From Flavobacterium sp. Root186 (GTDB lineage Bacteria; Bacteroidota; Bacteroidia; Flavobacteriales; Flavobacteriaceae): 64,000 bases of DNA. Within the stretch, counting starts at the first letter, position 1. Each line of letters begins with the position of its first letter. The DNA lies in contig NZ_LMHW01000012.1 in the NCBI RefSeq assembly GCF_001428525.1, forward strand, positions 248,114 to 312,113. Direction: 5' to 3'. The notes under the pieces were generated by a model, which was given only the letters and a program-made list of their open reading frames with translations, did no database searches and was not told where the DNA came from. Positions 10,501 to 17,592 of the stretch are shown here, one piece after another. The translations under genes and the position numbers were made by a program.

Positions 10501-12110
10501 TTTCCAAGCAAAACGGTACTATAAATAATTATTATGACGAAACTTTAACGTACGATAAAAACGGAAATATCATGTCTTTGGCTCGTAATGGTAATGCTGC
10601 TTCTATTCAGCAGATTGATAATATATCATATTATTATGGCTCTACTAATAATTTAAACCAGCTTACAAAAGTTATTGACAATGCAACTACTTATAAAGCA
10701 AGTGGTTTTGTAGACAGTGCAGCCAATACGGTCGATGATTACAGTTATGATGCAAATGGCAATTTGACAAAAGATAATAACAAGAATATCACTGCAATTG
10801 CTTACAACCATTTAAACCTTCCAACCAAAATAACTTTTGCCACAACAGGAAACATTGCATATCTTTACAATGCAGCGGGGCAGAAAGTGCAAAAGATCGT
10901 AAGTGAAACAGCAAAACCTGCTGTAACTACAGATTATCTGGGAGGTTATCAATATGATAATGCTGCATTGAAGTTTTTTCCAACAGCCGAAGGATATGTA
11001 GAACCAGTATCAGGATCTTATAAATATGTATACCAATACAAAGATCATTTAGGTAACATTCGTTTGAGTTATGATAAAACGCTTGCTATTAAGGAAGAGA
11101 GTAATTTTTACCCTTTTGGTTTAAAACAAGAAGGTTATAATAATGTTAAAACAGGTGTAGAGAATAAGTATAAGTACAATGGCAAAGAATTACAAGACGA
11201 GCTGGGGCTTAACATGACAGCGATGGATTACCGTCAGTATGATAATGCTTTGGGGAGATTTAATTCCATAGATGCCTTATCTGAATTTTCATATTCTGCT
11301 TCCCCTTTTGCTTTTGCTAAAAATAGCCCTATCTTTTGGTCAGACCCAACTGGATTGATTTCACAAAGTGCAATTGATGCAATGTGGAATAATAGTGCTG
11401 AAAATAGTTCTACCACGTGGACAAACAATGGCGGAGGTAATTTTGATAGTTCAGCAGGAAATGGATGGGTAAATGCAGAAAGTGGAACTTTTAACGAGTA
11501 TATGGTGTCCCTCCCTGAGGTTAAAGTAGGTGGTGATTCAAGTAATTGGGCAAGTACATTCGAGCAACATACATATAAAAATAGTCCTTTTTATGAAAAT
11601 AGTTGGTATTCAACTGGAGGTCGAATAAATGCTGTGGCTGGAACAGCAGCTGCAGGAATTGAAAGTCTATCTGGAATAACAAGAGTAGGAACTAACGCTA
11701 CCTTCTATACTTCTACCGCAAGGGGTGGAGTCTTTTATGGTAATCAATATGTAAGGACTTTTGGTGTTGCAAAAATTGGAACAGCTTTAGGAAGAGCTTC
11801 CGTTGGGGCTGGATTTATTATGGATGGCGTAGGGGTATATGTTTGGTATCAAAATCCCAATTCAAAAAATGCAGTTCATCCAGCAAAAATGGGTGTAAAC
11901 ACAACTATGGGATTAATTGGTTTGGAAGGAGGACCACCAGGTGCAATTGTGAGCACAATATATTTTTTAGGAGATGCGTTTATTCCTGGAACGGCTCAAG
12001 AACCTAGCGGAGGATGGCCTGCAGCTATTGAAGCAGGTACAAGAAATTCAAATGAGAACAGAGCGATTTTAGGTTCAAATTGGAGTCCGCGACCATGTGG
12101 TGGCCTATAA
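7566..12110 (+). CDS. RHS locus 1, 'B' protein: DUF6443, RHS core and variable tail
   Basis: The protein is 1514 aa. It has a signal peptide (1-21), six 45-residue Asp-rich repeats (48-323), a DUF6443 segment (YILTKTY... NITYFDGLGRPVQ, about 335-420), a long run of YD repeats, and the RHS-associated core near 1130-1264 (YKDHLGNIRLSYD, YPFGLKQEGYN, KYNGKELQDE, LGRFNSIDALSE, ending DPTGL). The RHS core normally precedes a polymorphic toxin domain. Here residues 1265-1514 form a Gly/Ala/Ser-rich tail with several hydrophobic stretches (AVAGTAAAGIESLSGI, IGTALGRASVGAGFIMDGVGVYVW, GLIGLEGGPPGAIVSTIYFLGDAF). This looks more like a membrane-inserting domain than an enzyme; I recognise no nuclease motif. 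The 154-aa membrane protein downstream is its probable immunity partner. Confidence 0.8.
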   Translation: MKNRLLYIFLFQIVTFLGYAQNGTKNQRIETPQSAAVVDPGEEDPTGYQWNRDADGDGYGNPDVYIFKTTKPAGYVANQSDLDDGDKYITDIPPHTVYRDVDGDGFGIPGVYAEASVSRPGYVDNYTDCNDNDATVNPNTTWYRDADADGFGSTTVTTKSCLQPAGYVKNNTDCNDADAALNPNTTWYRDVDGDGYGATTPTLKQCTQPAGYVRNSSDYNDTTVNITNITPTTFYRDADNDTFGSPTVTVYYSVKPAGYATNNADCNDADATINPNTKWYADTDLDGLGDPANFVTQCTAPAGNYVRDSSDNCPTIQGMNSDCLSIPNPSVDRNYILTKTYKQPFTEVVPLPTLDQATQNITYFDGLGRPVQTNANKQSNTGKDIITHIDYDNYGRQTKEYLPYKSEGVNMSFDSGALTNLGSYYASPTVARNGNPNQEATNYPFSEKSLENSPLSRVLKQTAPGNDWRLGFGHEIKMEYQGNAANDIKSFKAITTWSTTLGLYDISLGNAAGTIFYDAGQLSKTVTYDENTAASPAELDGSTVEFKNKLGQVILKRTYGKVGTGTVNEKHDTYYVYDVYGNLIYVIPPKADGALTATILNDLCYQYKYDYRNRLVEKKLPGKQWEFIIYDKLDRVAATGPASSPFSDLTSTGWLVTKYDAFNRPIITAWWPAAAVTNVERKTLQDAQNTVTTNPSETKIAATTNTVVPPTTGVSFRYTNLCWPTSGYHVLTVNYYDDYNYPGAPTVPSTVAGTDQAVYYNSSIKPIGLPTGNWVRVLEASTANRNELTYTLYDAKARPVKIYTTNHLGGYTYTDSKLDSFSGKLQYSITKHRRQSTDTELTTKDAFTYTAQDRLLTQTHQINGGAIELIASNVYDELGNLIAKKVGNTTAAPTQNINYTYNIRGWLTGINDVTALSKAGDPKDLFAFKLNYNTAATTGVNALYNGNISETYWTSINSETAIRGYGYVYDNLNRLRTGISKQNGTINNYYDETLTYDKNGNIMSLARNGNAASIQQIDNISYYYGSTNNLNQLTKVIDNATTYKASGFVDSAANTVDDYSYDANGNLTKDNNKNITAIAYNHLNLPTKITFATTGNIAYLYNAAGQKVQKIVSETAKPAVTTDYLGGYQYDNAALKFFPTAEGYVEPVSGSYKYVYQYKDHLGNIRLSYDKTLAIKEESNFYPFGLKQEGYNNVKTGVENKYKYNGKELQDELGLNMTAMDYRQYDNALGRFNSIDALSEFSYSASPFAFAKNSPIFWSDPTGLISQSAIDAMWNNSAENSSTTWTNNGGGNFDSSAGNGWVNAESGTFNEYMVSLPEVKVGGDSSNWASTFEQHTYKNSPFYENSWYSTGGRINAVAGTAAAGIESLSGITRVGTNATFYTSTARGGVFYGNQYVRTFGVAKIGTALGRASVGAGFIMDGVGVYVWYQNPNSKNAVHPAKMGVNTTMGLIGLEGGPPGAIVSTIYFLGDAFIPGTAQEPSGGWPAAIEAGTRNSNENRAILGSNWSPRPCGGL
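7707..8534 (+). repeat. Six Asp-rich Ca-binding-like repeats inside the RHS B1 gene
   Basis: The coding sequence has six copies of a 45-residue unit: W/F/VYRDxDxDGxG, then PAGYV, then NNTDCNDxDAxxNPNT. The DxDxDGxG loop resembles the EF-hand-like loops of thrombospondin type 3 and MopE-type repeats, so calcium-stabilised rods are likely. The last unit (WYADTDLDGLGDPANF... DNCPTIQG) is conserved as a single copy in the second RHS locus (WYLDNDLDGLGDPLNF... DNCPTIPG), so the array expanded in this locus. Confidence 0.8.
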
Positions 12111-12168
12111 ACACTCAATTACTAAAAAACAGATATAACTTAAATACTAATAAAATAATTCGAAAACA

Positions 12169-12633
12169 ATGTTATTAAAAAAGGCCTACTATTACTTTTA
12201 TTATCAATTGTATAAATCAATAAATAACTCTTCTGTTTTTTCTCGTCAGTTTCGGGCAAGCTTGTACTTAGACATTTTATTTATTATAGTTGGGTTAAGT
12301 AGTTTATATTTGTATGGAACTTTTGTTGATTCAGGTTTTGAAATCGAAAATGGAAAATGGTTTATAGTATTATATATTGGTGTAATATGCATTCCAAATT
12401 ATTTTATATTCGAACATAATGGACAATGGAAAGATATTGTAAATGAATTTGATCAATTACCTAGAAAAACAAATAAAATAGGTCGATGTGTAGTTTGGGT
12501 CATTATAATTTTAATTATTGCAAGTTTAATTTTTTCCATTTACTTAATGGACCAAAAAGCGAGAATTAATCACACAGGACCATATTCCAGAGAATACATG
12601 GAACAACAAAAAATGGATAGTATTTCAAATTAG
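12169..12633 (+). CDS. Small membrane protein, candidate immunity protein for RHS B1
   Basis: This 154-aa protein has three hydrophobic segments (about residues 32-50, 64-84 and 106-128) and a charged C-terminus (MDQKARINHTGPYSREYMEQQ). I do not recognise a family. The reason to call it immunity is position: it starts 58 bases after the RHS B1 stop, on the same strand, before the terminator, and it is an integral membrane protein behind a toxin tail that itself looks membrane-active. Function is inference; existence as a gene is well supported by clean coding statistics and spacing. Confidence 0.6.
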   Translation: MLLKKAYYYFYYQLYKSINNSSVFSRQFRASLYLDILFIIVGLSSLYLYGTFVDSGFEIENGKWFIVLYIGVICIPNYFIFEHNGQWKDIVNEFDQLPRKTNKIGRCVVWVIIILIIASLIFSIYLMDQKARINHTGPYSREYMEQQKMDSISN

Positions 12634-12761
12634 GTGTTTTTATTAATGTAACAGCTTAATTAGTTGAAAATGAAAGTTATGTTAAGCATTAAATGTTTTT
12701 GCAGAATAATAACATAACGAACTGAGAAAGAACATGAAGTTTTAATTATTTAATATAAAAA

Positions 12762-12783
12762 GAGACGCCCAACAGGGCGTCTC
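12762..12783. terminator. Terminator hairpin whose T-tract was displaced by the IS element
   Basis: The hairpin is GAGACGCCC, loop AACA, GGGCGTCTC: a perfect 9-bp GC-rich stem. On its left is AAAAA (a T-tract for minus-strand transcription). On its right there is no T-tract: the IS1-type end GGTAGTG begins at the very next base. A symmetric terminator of the RHS locus that was interrupted at the base of the stem explains this well. Confidence 0.7.
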
Positions 12784-12786
12784 GGT

Positions 12787-12960
12787 AGTGTTTCAAAGTT
12801 AGTGATATGAGATTTTGAAATTCTAACCTTTTGAAATTGAACAAATTTTAGAAATAAATAATTTAAAGATGAGCAGTAATGCTCATCTTTTTTGTTTTAA
12901 TATTGCCTTAAATGAACTAAAATGAGTAAAAATGCGACATAGTGTTCCAAAGTTAGTGAT
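12787..12960 (+). repeat. Two direct copies of the IS end motif
   Basis: The 20-mer AGTGTTTCAAAGTTAGTGAT at 12787-12806 recurs at 12941-12960 with one change (T to C at position 7). The copies are 154 bases apart and in the same orientation. The first copy has the complete GGT terminus; the second is preceded by CAT. Confidence 0.8.
12866..12893 (+). terminator. Terminator inside the IS left end
   Basis: The 10-bp stem is AAGATGAGCA / TGCTCATCTT with loop GTAA, followed by TTTTT. It lies between the IS end and the transposase start, where it would block read-through transcription from the RHS locus into the transposase, a known way in which insertion sequences are insulated. Confidence 0.75.
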
Positions 12961-12964
12961 GGTA

Positions 12965-13621
12965 ATGAATTGTCCAAAATGTAAAGAGCAAAAGGTTATT
13001 AAAAATGGGAGAACAAAAAATAATATACAGCAATACTATTGTAAAATGTGCTCTCACCGTTTTATAGAATATTATACAAATCAAGCTTACAAATTAGATA
13101 TTAATGAAAAGATTGTTCAATTAACCAAAGAGGGATTAGGAATAAGAAGCACAGCAAGAATACTGGAAATATCAGCCACAACATTATTGAAAAGAATTGT
13201 CTGTATTGCGAGAAATATAACCAGACCAATTGTCAGCAAAGGCAAGACTTATGAAGTCGATGAGCTGTGTACTTATATTAGGCACAAGAAAAATTATATC
13301 TGGCTGGTTTATGCATTGGAAAGGAATTCTAAAACAGTTGTGAGTTTTAATGTTGGGAAACGAACCAATAATACGCTTAATCGTGTTCTGGAAACTTTAA
13401 AATTATCTGACGCTAAAAAGATATTTACGGACAGATTAAAAAACTACAGATATTTGATTGACGAGAAACTGCATTCTGTAAAGCGTTTTGGTACAAATCA
13501 TATTGAAAGGAAAAATTTGACACTCAGAACTCATCTCAAAAGATTAAACCGACGGACAATTTGCTTCAGTAAAAGTCTAATTATTTTTATGGCTGTTTTA
13601 AAGATTTACTTTTGGATTTGA
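12965..13621 (+). CDS. IS1-family transposase
   Basis: The protein is 218 aa from the ATG at 12965. An ATG 11 codons upstream lies within the repeat motif and would add residues foreign to the family. The N-terminal zinc-binding segment has C3, C6, C26 and C29 (MNCPKC, YYCKMC), followed by a helix-turn-helix (IVQLTKEGLGIRSTARILEI). The catalytic residues are visible: D99 in EVDEL, D156 in FTDRL and E181 in NHIERKNLTLR. The family usually ends with a YFW-type motif and this one does too (KIYFWI), so it appears full length, in one frame, without the programmed frameshift of the classical E. coli element. It may still be active if its ends are intact, but the right end is not recognisable. Confidence 0.9.
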   Translation: MNCPKCKEQKVIKNGRTKNNIQQYYCKMCSHRFIEYYTNQAYKLDINEKIVQLTKEGLGIRSTARILEISATTLLKRIVCIARNITRPIVSKGKTYEVDELCTYIRHKKNYIWLVYALERNSKTVVSFNVGKRTNNTLNRVLETLKLSDAKKIFTDRLKNYRYLIDEKLHSVKRFGTNHIERKNLTLRTHLKRLNRRTICFSKSLIIFMAVLKIYFWI

Positions 13622-13690
13622 GTAATAAAACAGTAAGTTTATCCTTCAAAATTTTGCATTTAATAGATAAATATTATTATGCGCTAGGTA

Positions 13691-13837
13691 ATGTTATTAA
13701 AAATATGCTGCAATTATAATATTAATGTTGGACTAATTTTAGAAACGGCTCTTCAACTATTTCCAACTAATGAATTGGAGTTGTTAGATAAAATAAACGA
13801 AATTTCTATTACCGAATCTTTAAATTCTTCAAGATAA
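13691..13837 (+). CDS. Small ORF or gene remnant, 48 aa
   Basis: A 48-residue reading frame starts at ATG 13691. Its second half (LILETALQLFPTNELELLDKINEISITE) has the look of a real protein C-terminus. It lies in the otherwise empty 290-base stretch between the IS and the Ppx-like gene, with no clear promoter. It could be the 3' remnant of a gene destroyed by IS-associated deletion, which fits the missing right end of the IS, or a chance frame. Confidence 0.25.
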   Translation: MLLKICCNYNINVGLILETALQLFPTNELELLDKINEISITESLNSSR

Positions 13838-13860
13838 ATTGCATCAAACAATCACAAACA

Positions 13861-13890
13861 AAAAAAGCTCCAGATTTCTCTAAAGCTTTG
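13861..13890 (-). terminator. Terminator, copy 1 of a recurrent family
   Basis: AAAAAAGCTCCAGATTTCTC followed by TAAAGCTTT forms an imperfect hairpin (AGCT-CAGA against TCTA-AGCT) with an A-run on one side and T-runs on the other. It lies 23 bases past the stop of the minus-strand Ppx-like gene. Near-identical copies are at 15133-15161 and 17495-17521. Confidence 0.6.
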
Positions 13891-13912
13891 TAAGATTTAT
13901 AAAGGATGATCT

Positions 13913-15007
13913 TTAAAAATTAGTATTTACTTTTTTAGAACGATCGGCAATATATGAGATAAGCCAGGTTACTTGTCCTTCTTTTACAAAGTATACTTTC
14001 TTTGTCTCTAAATTTGGAACACCTTCTAAACAAGCAATTAATATATTATTTGCAGAAATTAAATATTCCTGATTATAAGTACTCAAAACTCTTGCAGCTT
14101 CTTTATTGGTTTTAGCAAGGTTAGTAAATTTGACAAAGTTATTCTTTAGGATTGCATCATAATTAAGAATGTCTTCCATGTTTAAAGAAATATAATGCTC
14201 TTTTACATTTTCATTATAATATAAAGTTGCAAAAGCCCAAACAGCTCCGCCAGATAAATATATTTTGTCTTTTTTTAATAAAAGAGGATTTTTGTCCAAC
14301 AACGCCTGCACTTTCTTACGCAACACCGAGTTAAAATCAAAAGATTTTTCCTGATATGCCGACATATCGTTAACCTGCGCTTGATTTACAACCGTTTTTT
14401 TCACAGCATCAGTAAGTGTCATTGTACCGAAATCAAGTTCCAAAGGTATAAACTCTAATTTGTTATCTTCAAGTTCATCAATGTATCCGCCTTTTGTAGT
14501 TTGTGCACCAATATCAAGCAAAAAAGCATTAGAATAATCAACTGGCGGCATCGCACCTTTAACCAGTGTTTTAGCTTCTTCGTTAACATTAAGTATTTCA
14601 AGTTCTTTGTTTGTTAGCGTAGCAATTTTATTTTTTAAAACATCAGCGTTGCGTGCAGATGAAAAAACAGGAGCTGCTACGATAAAAATATTCGTTTCGG
14701 GCATTTTATGCTCAGCCCTTATTTTTGTTAATTGTTCAGCTACAATAGTGCTGGCTCTGTTAATATCGTCCTCAGTAAGTTCGCCGGTATTAGCAATATG
14801 TTCAGCAAAATTAATTCTCTCTGTCCAAAACGAAAGGATTTTATAATCGGCCTTTTTGATATTACTTACATCCAGAACCGAAACTTTTATAGCTCTTCGG
14901 CCAACTTCAATTCCGGCATAAAGATTTTTTTGAGAAAACGAATTGATGGAAAAAAATAAACTTAAAAGGGTAAAAAGAAGAATCTGGGGGCTGTTTTTTT
15001 TAAACAT
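13913..15007 (-). CDS. Exported Ppx/GppA-like ASKHA protein
   Basis: The protein is 364 aa with a clear signal peptide (residues 1-26, hydrophobic core LLFTLLSLFFSI, then NSFSQ). The mature part has the ASKHA phosphate-binding pattern of exopolyphosphatase/pppGpp phosphatase: a first loop at YAGIEVGRRAIKVSVLDV, a second at FLLDIGAQTTKGGYI (about residues 160-175) and LSGGAVWAFATL near 250. Both loops depart from the canonical Ppx sequences (D-GSNS-R and DIGGGSTE), so catalysis is uncertain. A periplasmic location would also separate it from cytosolic polyphosphate and pppGpp. It may act on an extracytoplasmic substrate or be a binding protein. It is a single-gene unit. Confidence 0.65.
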   Translation of the reverse strand: MFKKNSPQILLFTLLSLFFSINSFSQKNLYAGIEVGRRAIKVSVLDVSNIKKADYKILSFWTERINFAEHIANTGELTEDDINRASTIVAEQLTKIRAEHKMPETNIFIVAAPVFSSARNADVLKNKIATLTNKELEILNVNEEAKTLVKGAMPPVDYSNAFLLDIGAQTTKGGYIDELEDNKLEFIPLELDFGTMTLTDAVKKTVVNQAQVNDMSAYQEKSFDFNSVLRKKVQALLDKNPLLLKKDKIYLSGGAVWAFATLYYNENVKEHYISLNMEDILNYDAILKNNFVKFTNLAKTNKEAARVLSTYNQEYLISANNILIACLEGVPNLETKKVYFVKEGQVTWLISYIADRSKKVNTNF

Positions 15008-15132
15008 TGGAGTTTACGATTAAAATATAATTTTAAATAAATAATTAAGATAATTATTGCTTTTCTTCTTGTTAATGCAAAGAAAATCAATCAAAAAGCA
15101 AGCTTTTTTGCAAAACGCTTTTTTTTATAAAG

Positions 15133-15161
15133 AAAAAAGCCCCAGATTTCTCTGAAGCTTT
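15133..15161 (-). terminator. Terminator after tRNA-fMet, copy 2 of a recurrent family
   Basis: AAAAAAGCCCCAGATTTCTC followed by TGAAGCTTTA lies directly after the 3' end of the minus-strand tRNA gene. On the minus strand the hairpin is followed by TTTTTTCTTT. It is the same element as at 13861 and 17495. Confidence 0.65.
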
Positions 15162-15167
15162 ACTTAG

Positions 15168-15240
15168 TAGCGGGAACAGGACTCGAACCTGTGACCTTCG
15201 GGTTATGAGCCCGACGAGCTGCCTACTGCTCTATCCCGCG
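15168..15240 (-). tRNA. Initiator tRNA-Met (CAT)
   Basis: The 73-nt gene folds fully: acceptor GCGGGA/TCCCGC, D stem GAGC/GCTC, anticodon stem TCGGG/CCCGA with loop CTCATAA (anticodon CAT), and T arm ACAGG TTCGAGT CCTGT. Two features mark an initiator: an unpaired first position (C1 opposite T72) and three consecutive G-C pairs at the base of the anticodon stem. CCA is not encoded. It has a near-perfect promoter just upstream and a terminator just downstream, so it is a single-gene transcript. Confidence 0.95.
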
Positions 15241-15252
15241 ATGTTTCGGGTG

Positions 15253-15282
15253 CAAAGATAACACTAAATACTGTTATGCAAA
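15253..15282 (-). promoter_or_regulatory. Promoter of the initiator tRNA
   Basis: The minus strand reads TTTG (15282-15279), an 18-base spacer, then TATCTTTG (15260-15253), a full match to the Bacteroidetes -33/-7 consensus. Transcription would start about six bases before the mature tRNA 5' end. Confidence 0.8.
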
Positions 15283-15353
15283 GAAATTATTGAAAAAATT
15301 TTCTCTAAACAATATTAGTTTTAAGTATTTGGTATATAGTATATTGTGGTTTA

Positions 15354-15890
15354 TTATTTCTTGAATTGCACTTTATATTCAAGCAATTCTAAATATGGAT
15401 TGGTTTTTAAACCTAATAATTCGCCAAAAGCCGGCTCGGTTTTGTAACCATTTTGTTTGAGTTTTATGATTTCTAAACGGAAATTTTCGCCTTTTGATTC
15501 TAATATTTCATATTCAATAATCATATGTTTGTATGCGTTTTGCTCTTTGGTTGGAATATTTTGTCCAAAGATTTCAATTTCAAAATTATCTATTATAAAA
15601 TTGGCAATTACAGATTCGCGTTGATCAATAATTGTTTCCCGAATTTTAAAATCATTTTTATTTTCGAAAGAAGAAGAAATTGCAGAAATAAATTCGGTTT
15701 TGTTTTTCCAATAACAAATAATATCCAGGTCGCTGTTTTCAATATCAATATTAATGGGAATTGTACCAGTCAAAATGGGATCAAATTCAGAAAGAGTTTC
15801 CAAAACCTTATTTTGCTTTAAGGTTTCGTAAGCCCGAATCTGTTTTGAATTTCCGGTTTTTAAATATTCAATATTGCTGAAATCTATCAT
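15354..15890 (-). CDS. DUF4269 protein, nucleotidyltransferase-like
   Basis: This 178-aa cytosolic protein has the opening FSNIEYLKTGNSKQIRAYETL and the motif LTGTIPINIDIENSDLDIICYW (about residues 40-61), which are typical of DUF4269. The G-T-P---N-DLDI pattern with a later FEIEIFGQ resembles the nucleotidyltransferase fold, but no activity is established for the family. The start codon directly follows the stop of the GT39 gene with no gap, so the two are translationally coupled, although a functional link is not obvious. Confidence 0.8.
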   Translation of the reverse strand: MIDFSNIEYLKTGNSKQIRAYETLKQNKVLETLSEFDPILTGTIPINIDIENSDLDIICYWKNKTEFISAISSSFENKNDFKIRETIIDQRESVIANFIIDNFEIEIFGQNIPTKEQNAYKHMIIEYEILESKGENFRLEIIKLKQNGYKTEPAFGELLGLKTNPYLELLEYKVQFKK

Positions 15891-17402
15891 TTATTTGGCA
15901 TAATTTTTTTCTTCCTTGATTTCCTGTTCAAGCCTTTTGTTGATGTTTATTTTCGCGTTTTTAAAAATAAAAATCGTGGTTCGGTATTCTCTGGCGTATT
16001 TATTTGTGATTTCGCCGCCAATTAAAGAGATATCAAAATAAGGACTCGTTTCTACAAATTCCTTACTGTCTTTGTCAAATTCCTTAACCCTGATTAAATT
16101 TGTATAATAAAGATTCAAGTTAAACCAGTTTACATAATCGGCATTAAAAGATACTGCTTTAATTCCTTTTTTGGTGTAATAATTTATGGCTCCGGCCTGA
16201 CCGTAATTGTCACAAAGAACTAAAGTGTTTTCTGTTTTTGGAAACAAAGCATAAACCGAATCAGTTTTACGGGCAAGATCTTTCCAGCCCAGCATATCGG
16301 CAAAATCCTGCGATAAATTGTGTTCTTTTCCGTCTTCCCAACGATGTGTTTCCAGTTTTTCGGCAACTATTTTTTCAGGGCTTTTATTGGGAAAAGCAAG
16401 GTAATACATCGGAATAAAAAATAGTAAAGGAAGCGCAATAAATACAGGTTTTAAAAAACGTTTCCAGCCATTTTGTAAAACATCTGCCAGAAAAACCGAT
16501 CCAAAAGCAATATAAATAGGGTATAATCCAATGGCATAATAAGCTTTTGCCTTGAAATATAAAAAGACAATTAATGTAAAAACTATCGTCGCAAAAAAGA
16601 ATTTATATTTTTCAAAAGGTTTGTAAAAAAGTAAGGCATAAAAAGATGAAAGAATAACAAAGAATGCGCCTATGAAAAATAAAATTTGCTCTTTGGCAAA
16701 ATCTGCACGATCTACGTTTACCAATTGTGTTTCTGCCAATTCTTTCATATGATGTACAATTGGGAAATGATTATTATACTGCCATAATAAATTCGGCAGA
16801 ATCAATAATACCCCTAAAATCAAGGCAAAGTATAATTTTTTCTCTGCAAATATTCTTCTTTGTTTGGAAAGTATAATTGCCGGTAAAAGGCCAATTAAAA
16901 GAAATAGAATATTGTATTTGTTTAAAAACCCGAAAGCAAAAACAACCGCTCCTATATAAAGCCACTTTGATTTTTCTGTAGCAACATATTGAATCAAAAT
17001 ATAATAAAATAATGTCCAGCACAAAACATCAAATGAATTGGGCTGATACAACATGTTAATTCTTAATAAAGCTGAAAATAAAATACAAAGCGCACCTAAA
17101 ACCAAAGCATATAAATTTCCTTTTAAAAACTCAATAGTTTTCCAGACAACTAAAAGAGTCAGTGCTCCAAAAAGAGCAGGGAAGAATTTCACCCAAAAAA
17201 CCGAATTTCCGAGCAGTAAAATGATATAAGAAAACCAAGAAGTTACCGGCGGAACAGATAGATAACCCCAAGCCAAATGATGTGCCTGATCGAGATGTAA
17301 ATATTCATCGCGCTGCAAATCATATTCGGGACTTATTAAAACATATTGCAGGACAAATTTTACAATAATAAACCCAATTAAAATAAGTGTTTTTTTATTC
17401 AT
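15891..17402 (-). CDS. Glycosyltransferase family 39 membrane protein
   Basis: The protein is 503 aa with about ten to twelve transmembrane segments in the first 350 residues and a soluble C-terminal part. It belongs to the PMT/ArnT-like polytopic GT-C transferases: the first luminal loop carries SPEYDLQRDEYLHLDQAHHLAWGY, with the acidic DE pair used in catalysis, followed by VPPVTSWFSYIILLL. Such enzymes transfer a sugar from a polyprenyl phosphate donor to an extracytoplasmic acceptor (protein, lipid A or glycan). The acceptor cannot be told from the sequence. It is followed without gap by the DUF4269 gene. Confidence 0.85.
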   Translation of the reverse strand: MNKKTLILIGFIIVKFVLQYVLISPEYDLQRDEYLHLDQAHHLAWGYLSVPPVTSWFSYIILLLGNSVFWVKFFPALFGALTLLVVWKTIEFLKGNLYALVLGALCILFSALLRINMLYQPNSFDVLCWTLFYYILIQYVATEKSKWLYIGAVVFAFGFLNKYNILFLLIGLLPAIILSKQRRIFAEKKLYFALILGVLLILPNLLWQYNNHFPIVHHMKELAETQLVNVDRADFAKEQILFFIGAFFVILSSFYALLFYKPFEKYKFFFATIVFTLIVFLYFKAKAYYAIGLYPIYIAFGSVFLADVLQNGWKRFLKPVFIALPLLFFIPMYYLAFPNKSPEKIVAEKLETHRWEDGKEHNLSQDFADMLGWKDLARKTDSVYALFPKTENTLVLCDNYGQAGAINYYTKKGIKAVSFNADYVNWFNLNLYYTNLIRVKEFDKDSKEFVETSPYFDISLIGGEITNKYAREYRTTIFIFKNAKININKRLEQEIKEEKNYAK

Positions 17403-17494
17403 GGAGTTTTTGGTTTGGTTGTAAGTGGTTTTGTATAACGAATATAGGATTTATTTTGATTTGAAAATACATGTAAGTTTTACTGCCAGAAAAT

Positions 17495-17521
17495 AAAAAA
17501 GCTCCAGATTTCTCTGAAGCT
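17495..17521 (-). terminator. Terminator, copy 3 of a recurrent family
   Basis: AAAAAAGCTCCAGATTTCTC followed by TGAAGCT has the same imperfect hairpin as the elements at 13861 and 15133. It follows the minus-strand DUF4494 gene by about 70 bases and precedes the GT39 gene. Confidence 0.6.
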
Positions 17522-17592
17522 AATTTATTAATATTGAGAATTAAAGTTCCTTTTTGGAATTTGGAATTTTAATTTTTTGAAGTTTAAAAAAA

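Larger units (their letters stand above)
12784..13621 (+). mobile_element. IS1-family insertion sequence, right end not recognised
   Basis: The left boundary GGTAGTGTTTCAAAGTTAG matches the IS1-type terminal pattern GGTnnTGnnnCnAnnTTA. The element contains an internal terminator hairpin (12866-12893), a second copy of the end motif (12941-12960) and a complete IS1-type transposase gene. No inverted copy of the end is seen after the transposase, so the right end is deleted, strongly diverged or further away. Target duplications could not be assigned. The right coordinate given here is the transposase stop. Confidence 0.65.
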
